Source: Gammaproteobacteria bacterium
GTDB taxonomy: Bacteria; Pseudomonadota; Gammaproteobacteria; GRL18
Direction: 5' to 3'
Assembly: GCA_026994225.1 (NCBI GenBank)
Contig: JALWRI010000005.1
Span: 272,704-313,738, forward strand
Length of the DNA stretch: 41,035 nt
This document shows, piece by piece, positions 17,462 through 26,319 of the stretch (the first letter of the stretch is position 1; each line of letters opens with the position of its first letter). The notes under the pieces are model-generated. The model was given only the letters and a program-made list of their open reading frames with translations. It ran no database searches and was not told the DNA's origin. A program made the position numbers and the translations under genes.

Positions 17462-17758
17462 TTACTCACCATAAGTTGCTCTTTCATTATAGTTACCCAG
17501 GTTAGTATCTTGTTGTGATTCAGTACGTGCATCACCAGCAGTTGTCTGTGCAGCCTGAATATCTTGATCTGCATTTTGTCCTGACAATTCATTTGCCAAA
17601 CCTGAAACCTGATCCCGTACGGTTTCACCAAACATACTATACACACCAATAGCAGCAATAGCGATTAATGCTACGATAATAATATACTCAGTCATACCTT
17701 GACCAAATTGTTTAGCTTTTGATTGAATAGCTTTTGTTTGGATAGTTGATAATTTCAT
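17462..17758 (-). CDS. flp: Flp major pilin (class III prepilin)
   Basis: The 98-residue prepilin has the diagnostic motif KQFG^QGMTEYIIIVALIAIAAIGVY: cleavage after Gly, Glu at +5 and Tyr at +6, followed by FGETVRDQVSGLANELSGQ as in Flp/Fap pilins. The C-terminal half is a hydrophilic Gln/Ala/Asp-rich tail, longer than in most Flp pilins (50-80 residues). AGGGG (17767-17771) lies 8 bp before the ATG. It is the first gene of the locus, behind its own promoter and followed by a 242-bp gap, which fits stronger expression than the assembly genes. Confidence 0.92.
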   Translation of the reverse strand: MKLSTIQTKAIQSKAKQFGQGMTEYIIIVALIAIAAIGVYSMFGETVRDQVSGLANELSGQNADQDIQAAQTTAGDARTESQQDTNLGNYNERATYGE

Positions 17759-17803
17759 ATTGGTAACCCCTAGTCTTGTTCAGTTGCTTTAATTTATGAT
17801 AAA

Positions 17804-17817
17804 ACATCAATTGATGT
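17804..17817. promoter_or_regulatory. Perfect 14-bp palindrome in the flp leader, candidate operator
   Basis: ACATCAATTGATGT is a perfect palindrome about 15 bp downstream of the putative -10 box of flp, within the untranslated leader. Such a position fits a repressor site. No regulator is identified. Confidence 0.45.
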
Positions 17818-17832
17818 CTTGATGATTTATAG

Positions 17833-17862
17833 ATTATAGGATAGACCATAATATAACAATTG
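17833..17862 (-). promoter_or_regulatory. Putative sigma70 promoter of flp
   Basis: On the minus strand a consensus TATAAT (17833-17838) lies upstream of flp. Possible -35 hexamers are CAATTG (17857-17862, 18-bp spacer) and TTGTTA (17854-17859, 15-bp spacer). It would start a leader of about 65 nt before the flp ATG. Confidence 0.5.
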
Positions 17863-18116
17863 GTAAAGATACCCGATTTTTAAGGAAAAACCCTAAAGCA
17901 CCTAAAAGAATATAAATAATACCTTATAATACAATGCCTTATTTATTCTATTTAGATATTAATTTTTTATAAAAAATAGCTTTTTTTATAAAAAAAACGA
18001 AAATAATGAAAAAATACTATTTTGTTAGTAAAAAATCTATATGATCCATACTATTAGAGTATAATTTATCACCCTATTACTATACTTAAACATTAAATAA
18101 AGGAGCATATAGCTAG
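17863..18116. promoter_or_regulatory. A/T-rich divergent region between flp and gltP, with a gltP -10 box
   Basis: No gene is seen here. Two A-tract palindromes, TTTTTTATAAAAAA (17963-17976) and a longer copy (about 17981-17996), suggest bent DNA. TATAAT (18060-18065) is a likely -10 box for gltP and overlaps a small inverted repeat, ATACT-N5-AGTAT (18048-18062). AGGAG (18101-18105) is the gltP ribosome binding site. Confidence 0.5.
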
Positions 18117-19421
18117 ATGAAAATAAAAGGTAATTTGACGGGACAAATTTTACTCGCAATGGTACTTGCTGTACCTTTGGGTATTATTATCAATCAATTT
18201 CTTATCGAGTATACATGGGTAACTAGCTATTTATTACCTGCTTTCCATGTCATTGGAAAAATATTTATTAATGCTTTAAAAATGCTGGTTATACCCTTAG
18301 TTATTTGTTCTTTGGTGTCAGGAATGATGGAGGTTGGAGATATTCGTACACTTGGACGCATGGGAGGGAAAGCCTTTGGCTTATATTTGTTCACTACTGC
18401 TATTGCCGTAACGTTGGCATTAAGCGTTGCAAATATTATTAATCCTGGTGTTGGTTCAGATATTCAAGTACCAGAACAAACAACCTCTATTAAAGAACCG
18501 CCTGGTTTAGATCAAGTTTTAATTAATCTGGTACCGAGTAATATTTTTTCTTCTGCCACGCATGGCGAGATGTTACCTATTATTTTCTTTACCTTACTAA
18601 TGGGTGTCGCAATGATTCTTGCAGGCAAACCCGGGCGGGATTTTGGGCAGTTTTTTGTCAATGGTAATGAAGTAATGATGAAAATGGTTACTTTAGTAAT
18701 GAATATCGCTCCTATTGGTATATTTGCTTTAATTACTAAAGTTTTCTCTGAATTAGGCAGTGAACTACTACTTTCTATGCTAGGCTATTTTATGACAGTA
18801 GTTATTACACTATTATTACATGTAACACTTACTTACCCTTTATTATTAAAAACTTTTTCAGGTCTTAATCCTCTTGTTTTTATTAAAAAAATGCGTGCGC
18901 CATTAGTCTTTGCATTTAGTACTGCCAGCAGTAGTGCAACCATACCTATAACATTACGTACTGTTGAAAAGCGCCTAGGAGTAGAAAATTCTATTGCTTC
19001 TTTTACCGTTCCTTTTGGTGCAACCATTAATATGGATGGTACAGCCATTATGCAAGGTGTTGCTACTGTTTTTATCGCTAATGTCTATGGTATTGATTTA
19101 AGTATCGGTGATTTTGCTGCTGTAGTATTAACTGCTGTATTAGCTTCTATTGGTACAGCAGGTGTACCTGGAGTAGGTTTGATTATGTTAGCTATGGTAC
19201 TTGGACAAGTTGGATTACCCCTAGAAGGCATTGCTTTGATTATTGGTGTTGATCGATTATTAGATATGATGCGTACAGCCGTCAATGTCAGTGGAGATGC
19301 AACGGTAACTTGTATTGTTGCCAAAGGTGAAAAAGCCCTTCACAAAGATATTTTCACTGATCCTCATGCCGGTGCAGTAGAAGAAGTACATATTGATGAT
19401 TTAACCAAAAAAAACACATAG
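18117..19421 (+). CDS. Dicarboxylate/amino acid:cation symporter (GltP/DctA family)
   Basis: This inner-membrane carrier belongs to the DAACS (glutamate/aspartate/dicarboxylate) family. The 434 residues show the family hallmarks: MLVIPLVICSLVSGM near residue 60, the serine-rich re-entrant loop AFSTASSSATIPITL at about 263-277, NMDGTAIMQG at about 305-314, and SIGTAGVPG followed by GVDRLLDMMRTAVNVSGDA. AGGAG precedes the ATG at 11 bp. Whether it moves glutamate, aspartate or C4-dicarboxylates cannot be told from sequence alone. Confidence 0.93.
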   Translation: MKIKGNLTGQILLAMVLAVPLGIIINQFLIEYTWVTSYLLPAFHVIGKIFINALKMLVIPLVICSLVSGMMEVGDIRTLGRMGGKAFGLYLFTTAIAVTLALSVANIINPGVGSDIQVPEQTTSIKEPPGLDQVLINLVPSNIFSSATHGEMLPIIFFTLLMGVAMILAGKPGRDFGQFFVNGNEVMMKMVTLVMNIAPIGIFALITKVFSELGSELLLSMLGYFMTVVITLLLHVTLTYPLLLKTFSGLNPLVFIKKMRAPLVFAFSTASSSATIPITLRTVEKRLGVENSIASFTVPFGATINMDGTAIMQGVATVFIANVYGIDLSIGDFAAVVLTAVLASIGTAGVPGVGLIMLAMVLGQVGLPLEGIALIIGVDRLLDMMRTAVNVSGDATVTCIVAKGEKALHKDIFTDPHAGAVEEVHIDDLTKKNT

Positions 19422-19431
19422 GATATTTGTT

Positions 19432-19471
19432 GACTTTGATTGCAAGCAATAGTGCAAGTGCAATCAAAGTC
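19432..19471. terminator. Hairpin between converging genes
   Basis: GACTTTGATTGCA (19432-19444) pairs perfectly with TGCAATCAAAGTC (19459-19471), leaving a 14-nt loop. It lies between the end of the symporter and the end of the CheW-CZB gene, so it could serve both. No long T-tract follows on either strand. Confidence 0.5.
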
Positions 19472-19480
19472 CGTATGCTA

Positions 19481-20320
19481 TTATTCTGTTAGTGTCAATA
19501 AATTTGGTGCATCGACTAATAAACAATCGGAAGCATTATCCTGCTTAATATAATGTATTATTGCTTTTTTCGCTTGTATGGATAAGACCGAACTTAATTG
19601 CTCTAAAGGTCTAAATTGATGTTGATAAAAATCAACAACATCATGAATATCGTCAATCGCTAAGGCCAATATTGGTGTTAAACCATCAACAGTAATGTAT
19701 AACAAAACGGTTCTGCTTGTACCTCTAATATGTTCTCTTGCTTGGTTAAAACGTTTTTGCAGACGCTTTAATGTTACTTCTCGTTCAAATTTAAATATTT
19801 CCATTGCTTCATCTAAACGATTATCTGCTTTCATATCCAACAAGGTATCAGCTAAAGCATGAATACGTTTATGTGGCGTATCAAACCCTTTCATAATATC
19901 AATAAGCGTTTCATCACGTGGATGAAAATTATCATACCATTTACCAAAGGCACATTCGTGCGGATTACGAGGTTTAGTAAAGGGTACTCCTTTGAGCAAA
20001 GAATTTTCTAATGCGTTTAACCATTCTAAATGTGCCGTTTCATAAGTATTCATATCTTTAGATAATTTTACTGCATATTCTTGATTAGATTCCAGATGTA
20101 AGGTGTGTGCAAAATTCATCACCGGTACAGCACGCTGCTGAAACTCAACCATTCCAATTAATCCAGGTCGATCTCCTGGCATAGTTTGAATATTTTGCAA
20201 ATCTTGACTAATCGTAAGTACCTGGTCAATATTAATAGCATATAAGGTATCTCCTATCCAGAAAGTAAATGCCCTAATAGCTGGTTTATCTTGCTGCAAA
20301 TTACTCACACTTAATTGCAT
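19481..20320 (-). CDS. CheW-like protein with an inserted CZB zinc-binding domain
   Basis: CheW adaptors couple chemoreceptors to the CheA kinase. In this 279-residue protein the CheW fold is split: the first part is about 13-75 (FTFWIGDTLYAINIDQVLTI ... GMVEFQQRAVPVMNF) and the last about 203-276 (TVLLYITVDGLTPILALAIDDIHDVVDF). Between them sits a chemoreceptor zinc-binding (CZB) domain, about 92-195, with the 3-His/1-Cys ligands H97 (AHLEW), C123 (ECAFGKWYDNF), H150 and H154 (DTPHKRIHALAD). CZB domains sense zinc and, in Helicobacter pylori TlpD, hypochlorite. The protein is therefore likely to tune a signalling array to zinc or oxidants. No chemotaxis genes adjoin it. Confidence 0.85.
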   Translation of the reverse strand: MQLSVSNLQQDKPAIRAFTFWIGDTLYAINIDQVLTISQDLQNIQTMPGDRPGLIGMVEFQQRAVPVMNFAHTLHLESNQEYAVKLSKDMNTYETAHLEWLNALENSLLKGVPFTKPRNPHECAFGKWYDNFHPRDETLIDIMKGFDTPHKRIHALADTLLDMKADNRLDEAMEIFKFEREVTLKRLQKRFNQAREHIRGTSRTVLLYITVDGLTPILALAIDDIHDVVDFYQHQFRPLEQLSSVLSIQAKKAIIHYIKQDNASDCLLVDAPNLLTLTE

Positions 20321-20435
20321 GTCCTACCCCTCATCATTTTATCATTGCTTATCATTCTAGGTTAGCTTGCAACTATTTGTAAATGCTATTTCTGTTTTTT
20401 CTTCTGTTAAAGCTATCTTTGTTTGTTCTTATCGT

Positions 20436-20441
20436 TATAAT
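20436..20441 (+). promoter_or_regulatory. Putative -10 box for bipA
   Basis: TATAAT at 20436-20441 lies 93 bp before the bipA start; a second TATAAT is at 20477-20482. Neither has a convincing -35 hexamer. Confidence 0.35.
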
Positions 20442-20528
20442 AGCGTCTTTTAATCTATATTAGAATGAGAAAGTTCTATAATAAGCCCAGTATCCTATTA
20501 TACCTTTATTATTACATTTGGTGATTTT

Positions 20529-22352
20529 GTGAGAGAAATTAGTAAACTACGTAACATTGCAATTATTGCACACGTTGATCATGGTAAAACAACCTTAGTA
20601 GATGAATTATTAAAACAATCCGGTACCCTGGATAGTCGTGTTGATAGCGGGGAACGGATTATGGATTCAAATGCTTTGGAAAAAGAACGTGGTATTACTA
20701 TTTTATCCAAAAATACCGCTATTACCTGGAAAGATTATCATATTAATATTGTTGACACACCAGGACATGCTGATTTTGGCGGTGAGGTAGAACGAGTATT
20801 ATCCATGGTTGATTCTGTATTATTATTAGTAGATGCAGTAGAAGGGCCTATGCCGCAAACCCGTTTTGTTACTGAAAAAGCCTTTGAGTTAGGACTCAAA
20901 CCCATAGTCATCGTCAATAAAATTGATAGAGATGGTAGCAGACCTGATTGGGTTATCGATCAAACCTTTGAATTATTTGATAATCTTGGTGCTACAGATG
21001 AGCAATTAGATTTCCCTATTGTCTATACTTCTGCATTACAAGGCTATTCCAGTTTAGAGAATGATGTTCGTTCGGGCAATATGGATGCTGTTTTTGAAAC
21101 CATTATACAACATGTTTCCCCCCCTGATGTTGATTTACATGGTGCATTTCAAATGCAAGTTACCAGTTTAGACTACAGCAGTTATGTTGGAGTAATAGGG
21201 ATTGGTCGTGTTCAGCGTGGTAAAATTAGCAAAAATACACCTCTTGTCCTGGTAGAACGCAATGGTGATCAGCGCAAAGTACGTTTGTTAACCATTATGG
21301 GATTTCATGGACTAGAACGGGTTGAACGGGATGAGGCTCAAGCCGGAGATATTATTGCTTTTACCGGTATTGATGATTTACATATTTCTGACACCTTATG
21401 CGATCCTGAATATATTGAGGCATTACCTCCTTTAAGTGTTGATGAGCCTACCGTCAGTATGACATTTCAAGTCAATAATTCTCCTTTTGCCGGACAAGGT
21501 GGTGATTATATTACTTCTCGTCATTTACGTGAACGCTTGGAAAAAGAACTATTACATAATGTCGCCTTACGAGTTGAAAATACCGATGATCCTGACCGCT
21601 TTAAAGTATCTGGACGAGGTGAATTACATTTAGGTATTTTAATCGAAAATATGCGTAGAGAGGGCTATGAATTAGGCGTATCACGTCCAGAAGTTATCTA
21701 TAGAGAAATAGATGGGGAAGTTTGTGAACCTTATGAACGGGTAACCCTTGATGTAGAAACCGATCATCAAGGAACTATTATGGAAAAGTTAGGCTTACGC
21801 AAAGGCGAATTACGGAATATGTTACCTGATGGCAAAGGACGTATTCGCCTTGAATATATTATTCCAGCACGGGGACTTATTGGCTTTCAAACCGAGTTTA
21901 TGACAAGCACTTCAGGAACTGGCCTAATGCACCATGTTTATGATCATTATGCTCCAGTAAAAGAAGGTACTATAGGAAAACGCCAAAATGGGGTTTTAAT
22001 TAGTAATGATAAAGGTAAAAGTAGTGGTTTTGCACTCTTTAATTTACAAGAACGAGGACGTTTATTTATTGGTCATGGTGTAGAAGTCTATGAAGGTATG
22101 TTAGTTGGTATTCATTCTCGTAGTAATGATCTCGTTGTCAATCCATTAAAGGAAAAACAACTCACTAATATTCGTGCCGCAGGAAATGATGAAAATATCG
22201 TTTTAACACCTCCTATTAAAATGACACTAGAACAAGCACTGGAATTTATTGATGATGATGAATTAGTCGAAGTGACACCAACACATATTCGCTTAAGAAA
22301 ACGTTTATTGACTGAAAATGAGCGAAAACGTGCATCACGTAAACCAAAATAA
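20529..22352 (+). CDS. typA: Ribosome-associated translational GTPase BipA/TypA
   Basis: BipA binds the 70S ribosome and helps 50S assembly and stress adaptation, notably at low temperature. The 607-residue length is normal. Motifs in order are G1 AHVDHGKTT (residues 14-22), [18 protein letters not shown] (switch I), [15 protein letters not shown] (G3), [15 protein letters not shown] (G4), then the EF-G-like domains and the BipA-specific C-terminal domain ([28 protein letters not shown]). The start is GTG at 20529, chosen because it gives the conserved N-terminus [23 protein letters not shown] lies 5 bp upstream. Confidence 0.97.
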   Translation: MREISKLRNIAIIAHVDHGKTTLVDELLKQSGTLDSRVDSGERIMDSNALEKERGITILSKNTAITWKDYHINIVDTPGHADFGGEVERVLSMVDSVLLLVDAVEGPMPQTRFVTEKAFELGLKPIVIVNKIDRDGSRPDWVIDQTFELFDNLGATDEQLDFPIVYTSALQGYSSLENDVRSGNMDAVFETIIQHVSPPDVDLHGAFQMQVTSLDYSSYVGVIGIGRVQRGKISKNTPLVLVERNGDQRKVRLLTIMGFHGLERVERDEAQAGDIIAFTGIDDLHISDTLCDPEYIEALPPLSVDEPTVSMTFQVNNSPFAGQGGDYITSRHLRERLEKELLHNVALRVENTDDPDRFKVSGRGELHLGILIENMRREGYELGVSRPEVIYREIDGEVCEPYERVTLDVETDHQGTIMEKLGLRKGELRNMLPDGKGRIRLEYIIPARGLIGFQTEFMTSTSGTGLMHHVYDHYAPVKEGTIGKRQNGVLISNDKGKSSGFALFNLQERGRLFIGHGVEVYEGMLVGIHSRSNDLVVNPLKEKQLTNIRAAGNDENIVLTPPIKMTLEQALEFIDDDELVEVTPTHIRLRKRLLTENERKRASRKPK

Positions 22353-22454
22353 ATTATATCATAATAGTATAAACGTTAACTTTAAATTATCCTAAAGATC
22401 CCCCATTATGGGATGTACTACTAATGATAATTCTTGACTTATGAAGGAACACTT

Positions 22455-22892
22455 ATGTCTAAAATATTCTCCAGCTTATTAATTAGTCTCTTTCTTGTCT
22501 GTACTGCTTATGCAGAAAACTCACAAGATTTTGGTGATTACGTTGTACATTATAATGCCTTTCCTAGCACGAGTATTCCAGCAAGTGTTGCGAAAAACTA
22601 TAATATTGTACGCAGTAAAGAACGAGCCGTCATTAATATTAGTGTGCTAAAGAAAGTCATGGGTACATCTGGCACACCAGTAGATGCTAAAGTTACTGGT
22701 ACAGCTAAAAATTTAATGGGACAGCAACAATCTATACATTTTAAAGAAATCAAAGAAGAAACAGCCATTTATTATATAGCACAAATGCAAGTAGAACATC
22801 GTGAAGTTTTAAATTTTACACTTAATGTACGCATTCCTGGTGAATCTTCTGCCGTAGTAGTAAAGTTTAAAAAACAATTTTACACTAACTGA
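22455..22892 (+). CDS. DUF4426 family periplasmic protein
   Basis: A 145-residue protein with a signal peptide (MSKIFSSLLISLFLVCTAYA, cut before ENSQDF). The mature part follows the DUF4426 pattern: FGDYVVHYNAFPSTSIPASVAKNYNIVRSKERAVINISVLK and a beta-rich remainder ending VVKFKKQFY. DUF4426 is found mainly in gammaproteobacteria and its function is unknown. The ATG at 22455 is preferred over an upstream TTG because AAGGA (22444-22448) precedes it and it begins the signal peptide. Confidence 0.88.
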   Translation: MSKIFSSLLISLFLVCTAYAENSQDFGDYVVHYNAFPSTSIPASVAKNYNIVRSKERAVINISVLKKVMGTSGTPVDAKVTGTAKNLMGQQQSIHFKEIKEETAIYYIAQMQVEHREVLNFTLNVRIPGESSAVVVKFKKQFYTN

Positions 22893-22971
22893 TTACGCTT
22901 TAGTTATGATTAAGCTCTATGCCTCTTTAGTTAAAGAAAAAAGATTTTTTATTTTACTTGCCAGAAAATTT

Positions 22972-22996
22972 CTAAAGGCTTCTTTGAAGCCTTTAG
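22972..22996 (+). terminator. Probable intrinsic terminator
   Basis: CTAAAGGCTTC (22972-22982) pairs perfectly with GAAGCCTTTAG (22986-22996) around a TTT loop, followed by TTTGATT. It lies 80 bp after the DUF4426 gene. A smaller hairpin (TCTTTA-GT-TAAAGA, about 22924-22937) precedes it. Confidence 0.75.
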
Positions 22997-23028
22997 TTTG
23001 ATTAAACCACATATTGAATACTATTATT

Positions 23029-23814
23029 ATGATACCTCACAATATCCCTACTGCTCACCATAGAAATAACTTATGGTGTATGAACCCTAAACCTAACCCT
23101 ACTGCAAAAATAACCTTAATCTGCTTCCCTTATGCTGGGGGTGGAGGAAATATTTTTGTACCCTGGAAAGAATATATGCCTGCATCGGTTGAACTAATTG
23201 CGGTGAATTTTCCCGGACGGGGTATGCGTATGAATGAAACCCCCTTTACACAGGTAGATACACTTTTACCCGCATTAAGCAATGCCTTATTACCTCATTT
23301 ACAAAAACCCTTTATCTTTTTTGGACATAGTTTAGGTGCTTTAATTGCTTTTGAATTAGCGCATTATTTACGCCAACATTATAATAAAGAACCTGTCCAT
23401 CTTATGCCTGCTGGACGGCGTGCGCCACATGTAGAAAAAAAACAACCTCCTATTTATCATTTACCTGAAAAAGAATTTATACAAGAAGTTGAAAGGCTTA
23501 ATGGTACACCCAAAGAAGTGCTAGAAAATCCTGAACTCATGGAATTAGTTATGCCGACTTTACGGGCAGATTTTGAAATGGCAGAAACGTATCAGTTTGT
23601 AGAAAAAGGTAAATTAACCTGTCCTATTAGTTTTTATTATGGCTTACAAGATAAAGTAAAAAATCAAGATAATCATGCTGCGTGGTCACAACACACTAAT
23701 AATACATACCAATCTTATGCTTTTCCAGGCGATCATTTTTTCTTACATACCGATAAAAGACAACTTTTAGAGCAATTACATAAAGACTTGTTATCCATTA
23801 GCACTTACTTATAG
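23029..23814 (+). CDS. Type II thioesterase (alpha/beta hydrolase)
   Basis: Type II thioesterases (GrsT/RifR family) free polyketide or nonribosomal peptide carrier proteins from wrong acyl groups. The 261-residue product has all family marks: LICFPYAGGGG, NFPGRGMRMNE, the nucleophile motif GHSLGA (Ser101), PTLRADFEM, the Asp region YYGLQDKVK and the terminal GDHFFLH. The ATG at 23029 is chosen over a TTG at 23014; an ATG at 23080 is possible but would cut the conserved N-terminal lead-in. The ribosome binding site is weak. No NRPS, PKS or carrier protein lies in the window, so its partner must be elsewhere. Confidence 0.88.
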   Translation: MIPHNIPTAHHRNNLWCMNPKPNPTAKITLICFPYAGGGGNIFVPWKEYMPASVELIAVNFPGRGMRMNETPFTQVDTLLPALSNALLPHLQKPFIFFGHSLGALIAFELAHYLRQHYNKEPVHLMPAGRRAPHVEKKQPPIYHLPEKEFIQEVERLNGTPKEVLENPELMELVMPTLRADFEMAETYQFVEKGKLTCPISFYYGLQDKVKNQDNHAAWSQHTNNTYQSYAFPGDHFFLHTDKRQLLEQLHKDLLSISTYL

Positions 23815-23850
23815 TAAATCATTAGGTGCAAGATTGCATTCGTTAACGGT

Positions 23851-24261
23851 TTAATCAAAATCAGTATCTAATTTACTCATAATAACAAAATGCCGTAAAA
23901 AGGGACGACTCATTGCTAAATTACGTATCATTTGCCGATAGTCACCTTGTACAAATTTTAACTTCCCCATTGCTACAGCAGGGCCTAACTGTGCTAAACC
24001 AAAACCATTCGATAACCATTCTTGCCAATTACTTTTTGTAGCACGTAAGTCCCAATCTAATACCTCATTAGCATAACGACCCGAGCGTACTACTTTCCCT
24101 TGGTCTACTACAATCAAACCTCGTGGTTTTTTTTCATTAATAAAACCATACGCTATCTGAGCATTAAAATTTATATCTGCTAAAGGGTTAACAATTAACT
24201 TATCCGCATTCCATCCCTCTGCTAATTGCTTCATCCATTCATCTGAAAATACTATGCTCAT
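23851..24261 (-). CDS. SCP2-like lipid-binding domain protein
   Basis: A 136-residue cytosolic protein: VFSDEWMKQLAEGWNADKLIV, then a beta-rich part with YGFINEKKPRGLIVVDQGKVVRSG, the segment LDWDLRATKSNWQEWLSN and GKLKFVQGDYRQMIRN. This order matches small bacterial proteins annotated as SCP-2 sterol-transfer family, which bind hydrophobic ligands in a central cavity. A good ribosome binding site (CGGGA) precedes the ATG. It follows the anti-sigma gene by 124 bp on the same strand and may be in the same transcription unit. Ligand and role are unknown; the assignment is from pattern memory. Confidence 0.6.
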   Translation of the reverse strand: MSIVFSDEWMKQLAEGWNADKLIVNPLADINFNAQIAYGFINEKKPRGLIVVDQGKVVRSGRYANEVLDWDLRATKSNWQEWLSNGFGLAQLGPAVAMGKLKFVQGDYRQMIRNLAMSRPFLRHFVIMSKLDTDFD

Positions 24262-24385
24262 AAAAAATCCCGATTTTAGGTATGATACTAGAGTTAATTT
24301 GAACTTCTATCTTTTATCTAAAAGCTATAGAAGCATTGTAGCAGAAACTAATATAGATGTAAACGCTTAAATTATAGCTCTTTAT

Positions 24386-25351
24386 TTATCGCTGCATACC
24401 ATAATGCACTAAATCAAATACTCCTTGACATAAATAGCTTTTCGTATCGGAATGATGTGCTACTGATTGTACAAAATTATCTAAACGTTTGGCTAAATTC
24501 GAGTAATAATGATTTTTCTGATATAAAGTATTAATATGGTACAAAATATTTTGCTGTTCTTTCCAATAAAAATCTGCTTTTGCTATTTGTTGATTATGCT
24601 CTTGATTTTGACAACTCATAAACATAACTGTAGACCATTGACCTAATGTATAAGTTAATTGATTTGCTTGCTCACAGAGTGTCCGTTCTTGATTATCCAT
24701 ACAAGATAGTGGTTGTTCAGGTAGTTGCACAATAATTTTCTGCCAATAATCTGAATCAGATACTAAACGGGTTAAGCCTTTTCGTACTCCTGCTGCAAAG
24801 GCTTCTTTATCTGGATAACTCACAATAGAGAAAAAACTTTTAGTTTGATTGGTTGCTAACCATTGTTGCTGGTTGAATTGACCATTTAGTAATTGATTAT
24901 AAGCTCGAAAACTCGCATTCACATCTTCTTCTAATGTAGAAGGAGAAAATACTAAGGGATAAGCCAATATCATGGCAAAGCATGTTGCAAATACCGCTCC
25001 AAATGCTGGATAAAATTTACTCCATACTACTTGATGCCAAAGGGTTTTTAATTTTTCAGAAGTCGCTATTTTTTTTGTTTTTTGAATTTGCTCCATACTC
25101 TCTGTCAATGCCACCCATCGAGAAAAACAATCAGAGCAATCAACTAAATGTGATTTAATATGGCGCATCTCGCTATTGGGTAGTAATTTATCAGAAAAAC
25201 TTGCTAACTGTTCTTCATCAGGACAAGTTAATATCGAGGTATCTATTTGATTTTCATTGTGCGAACATTCAGAAAGCATGTCAAGTTTCTGCTCTACATA
25301 CTGTGTCAGTGCCAATGCTAATTTAATTTGTGCAAGGTTTTTAGTTGTCAT
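24386..25351 (-). CDS. Transmembrane zinc-finger anti-sigma factor
   Basis: A 321-residue protein with an anti-sigma zinc-finger (zf-HC2/ZAS-like) region: CPDEEQLASFSD (C43), then HIKSHLVDCSDC with H68, C72 and C75. One membrane segment follows (about 114-136, PAFGAVFATCFAMILAYPLVF), then about 185 residues predicted to lie in the periplasm, with three further Cys that could form disulfides. Such proteins hold a sigma factor at the membrane and release it when the outer part is cut or rearranged. It is the gene directly downstream of the sigma factor (102 bp), supporting a sigma/anti-sigma pair. The periplasmic domain is not recognised. Confidence 0.78.
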   Translation of the reverse strand: MTTKNLAQIKLALALTQYVEQKLDMLSECSHNENQIDTSILTCPDEEQLASFSDKLLPNSEMRHIKSHLVDCSDCFSRWVALTESMEQIQKTKKIATSEKLKTLWHQVVWSKFYPAFGAVFATCFAMILAYPLVFSPSTLEEDVNASFRAYNQLLNGQFNQQQWLATNQTKSFFSIVSYPDKEAFAAGVRKGLTRLVSDSDYWQKIIVQLPEQPLSCMDNQERTLCEQANQLTYTLGQWSTVMFMSCQNQEHNQQIAKADFYWKEQQNILYHINTLYQKNHYYSNLAKRLDNFVQSVAHHSDTKSYLCQGVFDLVHYGMQR

Positions 25352-25453
25352 AAACGTTTCATCTTATCGATTTGCCCACAGAGTTATTTTAGACATTATA
25401 CAAATATGCTATAAGAATATAACGGTCATTCAACCTGAATTTTACTCGTATCG

Positions 25454-26272
25454 CTATAACCCTTTTTGCTTTAATACATATAACATTTTTTGCTCTACCC
25501 GTTTTAAAATTCTACGTGCCGTATGATCTTTAATATCCAGCATTCTTGCTGCGGCAGATAATTTTTTTCCTTGTTGATACACTAAGCGTAATAACAGCCA
25601 TTCATCATCTTGTAAGTCAAATTGTGCTTTCCATTGCATCGCATCATACTGACACATTATTTCTTGCTTTCCTGCTGCTTGCCAGTATTCCTGATTAAAT
25701 AATAACGCTAAGGTTTCTAAAATATCTGTCATTTCTGCACGAATAAATTGCTCATCAACAGGATGCCTGTCATCACTATCTACAAATATTTCTTGTTCTG
25801 CTGTATCAGGCACAGTTTCCATACTTACACCACCTAAACGTTGACCACAATCGGTTACTTTGGATTTAATCACCCGAATAATATGGCCCACTTCTTCCTG
25901 ATCTAAACCTAATTCAATATTTAACGATTCTTTTACCATCACTGCATCTTGTCTTTCCAGACATAACATTCTCCATATTCGTATCCATAATTCACCCATT
26001 CTTTCCAACCATTTTGGTGGTCTGGGACGACCAAATACACGCCGTGAATAATCTTCCAGTAAATTATTAAAAACGGACATTAAATAACTACCTGGATTAG
26101 TGCGTTCTTGATATGCACCCAGACGAGAAAAATTATCATCCGATAATTTTTGTAACGCATAATTATAGGCTTCTAATGCCAGATTTTCATCTACAAATCG
26201 GGATCGAGAACGCCGATCTAACTTATCAATCCATTTTTCTTTTGGATTAAAAATAAATCGCTGCCAATCCAT
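25454..26272 (-). CDS. Divergent sigma-70-like RNA polymerase sigma factor
   Basis: A 272-residue protein with a likely region 2 at about 31-80 (LALEAYNYALQKLS ... NPGSYLMSVFNNLLEDYSRRVFGRPRPP) and a C-terminal region 4 helix-turn-helix at about 223-268 (DEWLLLRLVYQQGKKLSAAARMLDIKDHTARRILKRVEQKML). The linker of about 140 residues is longer than in normal ECF sigma factors. It lies between the caspase-like gene (47 bp upstream) and the anti-sigma gene. A dedicated sigma factor is the best reading; a region-4-like DNA-binding regulator is the alternative. Confidence 0.75.
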   Translation of the reverse strand: MDWQRFIFNPKEKWIDKLDRRSRSRFVDENLALEAYNYALQKLSDDNFSRLGAYQERTNPGSYLMSVFNNLLEDYSRRVFGRPRPPKWLERMGELWIRIWRMLCLERQDAVMVKESLNIELGLDQEEVGHIIRVIKSKVTDCGQRLGGVSMETVPDTAEQEIFVDSDDRHPVDEQFIRAEMTDILETLALLFNQEYWQAAGKQEIMCQYDAMQWKAQFDLQDDEWLLLRLVYQQGKKLSAAARMLDIKDHTARRILKRVEQKMLYVLKQKGL

Positions 26273-26319
26273 TAATATGCCTCATATACAGAGTAAAACG
26301 GGTTTATATTCGCTATAAA

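Noticed and set aside
17963-17996. Terminator pair before gltP
   Set aside because: The T/A palindromes lack any GC stem; bent A-tract DNA is the simpler reading.
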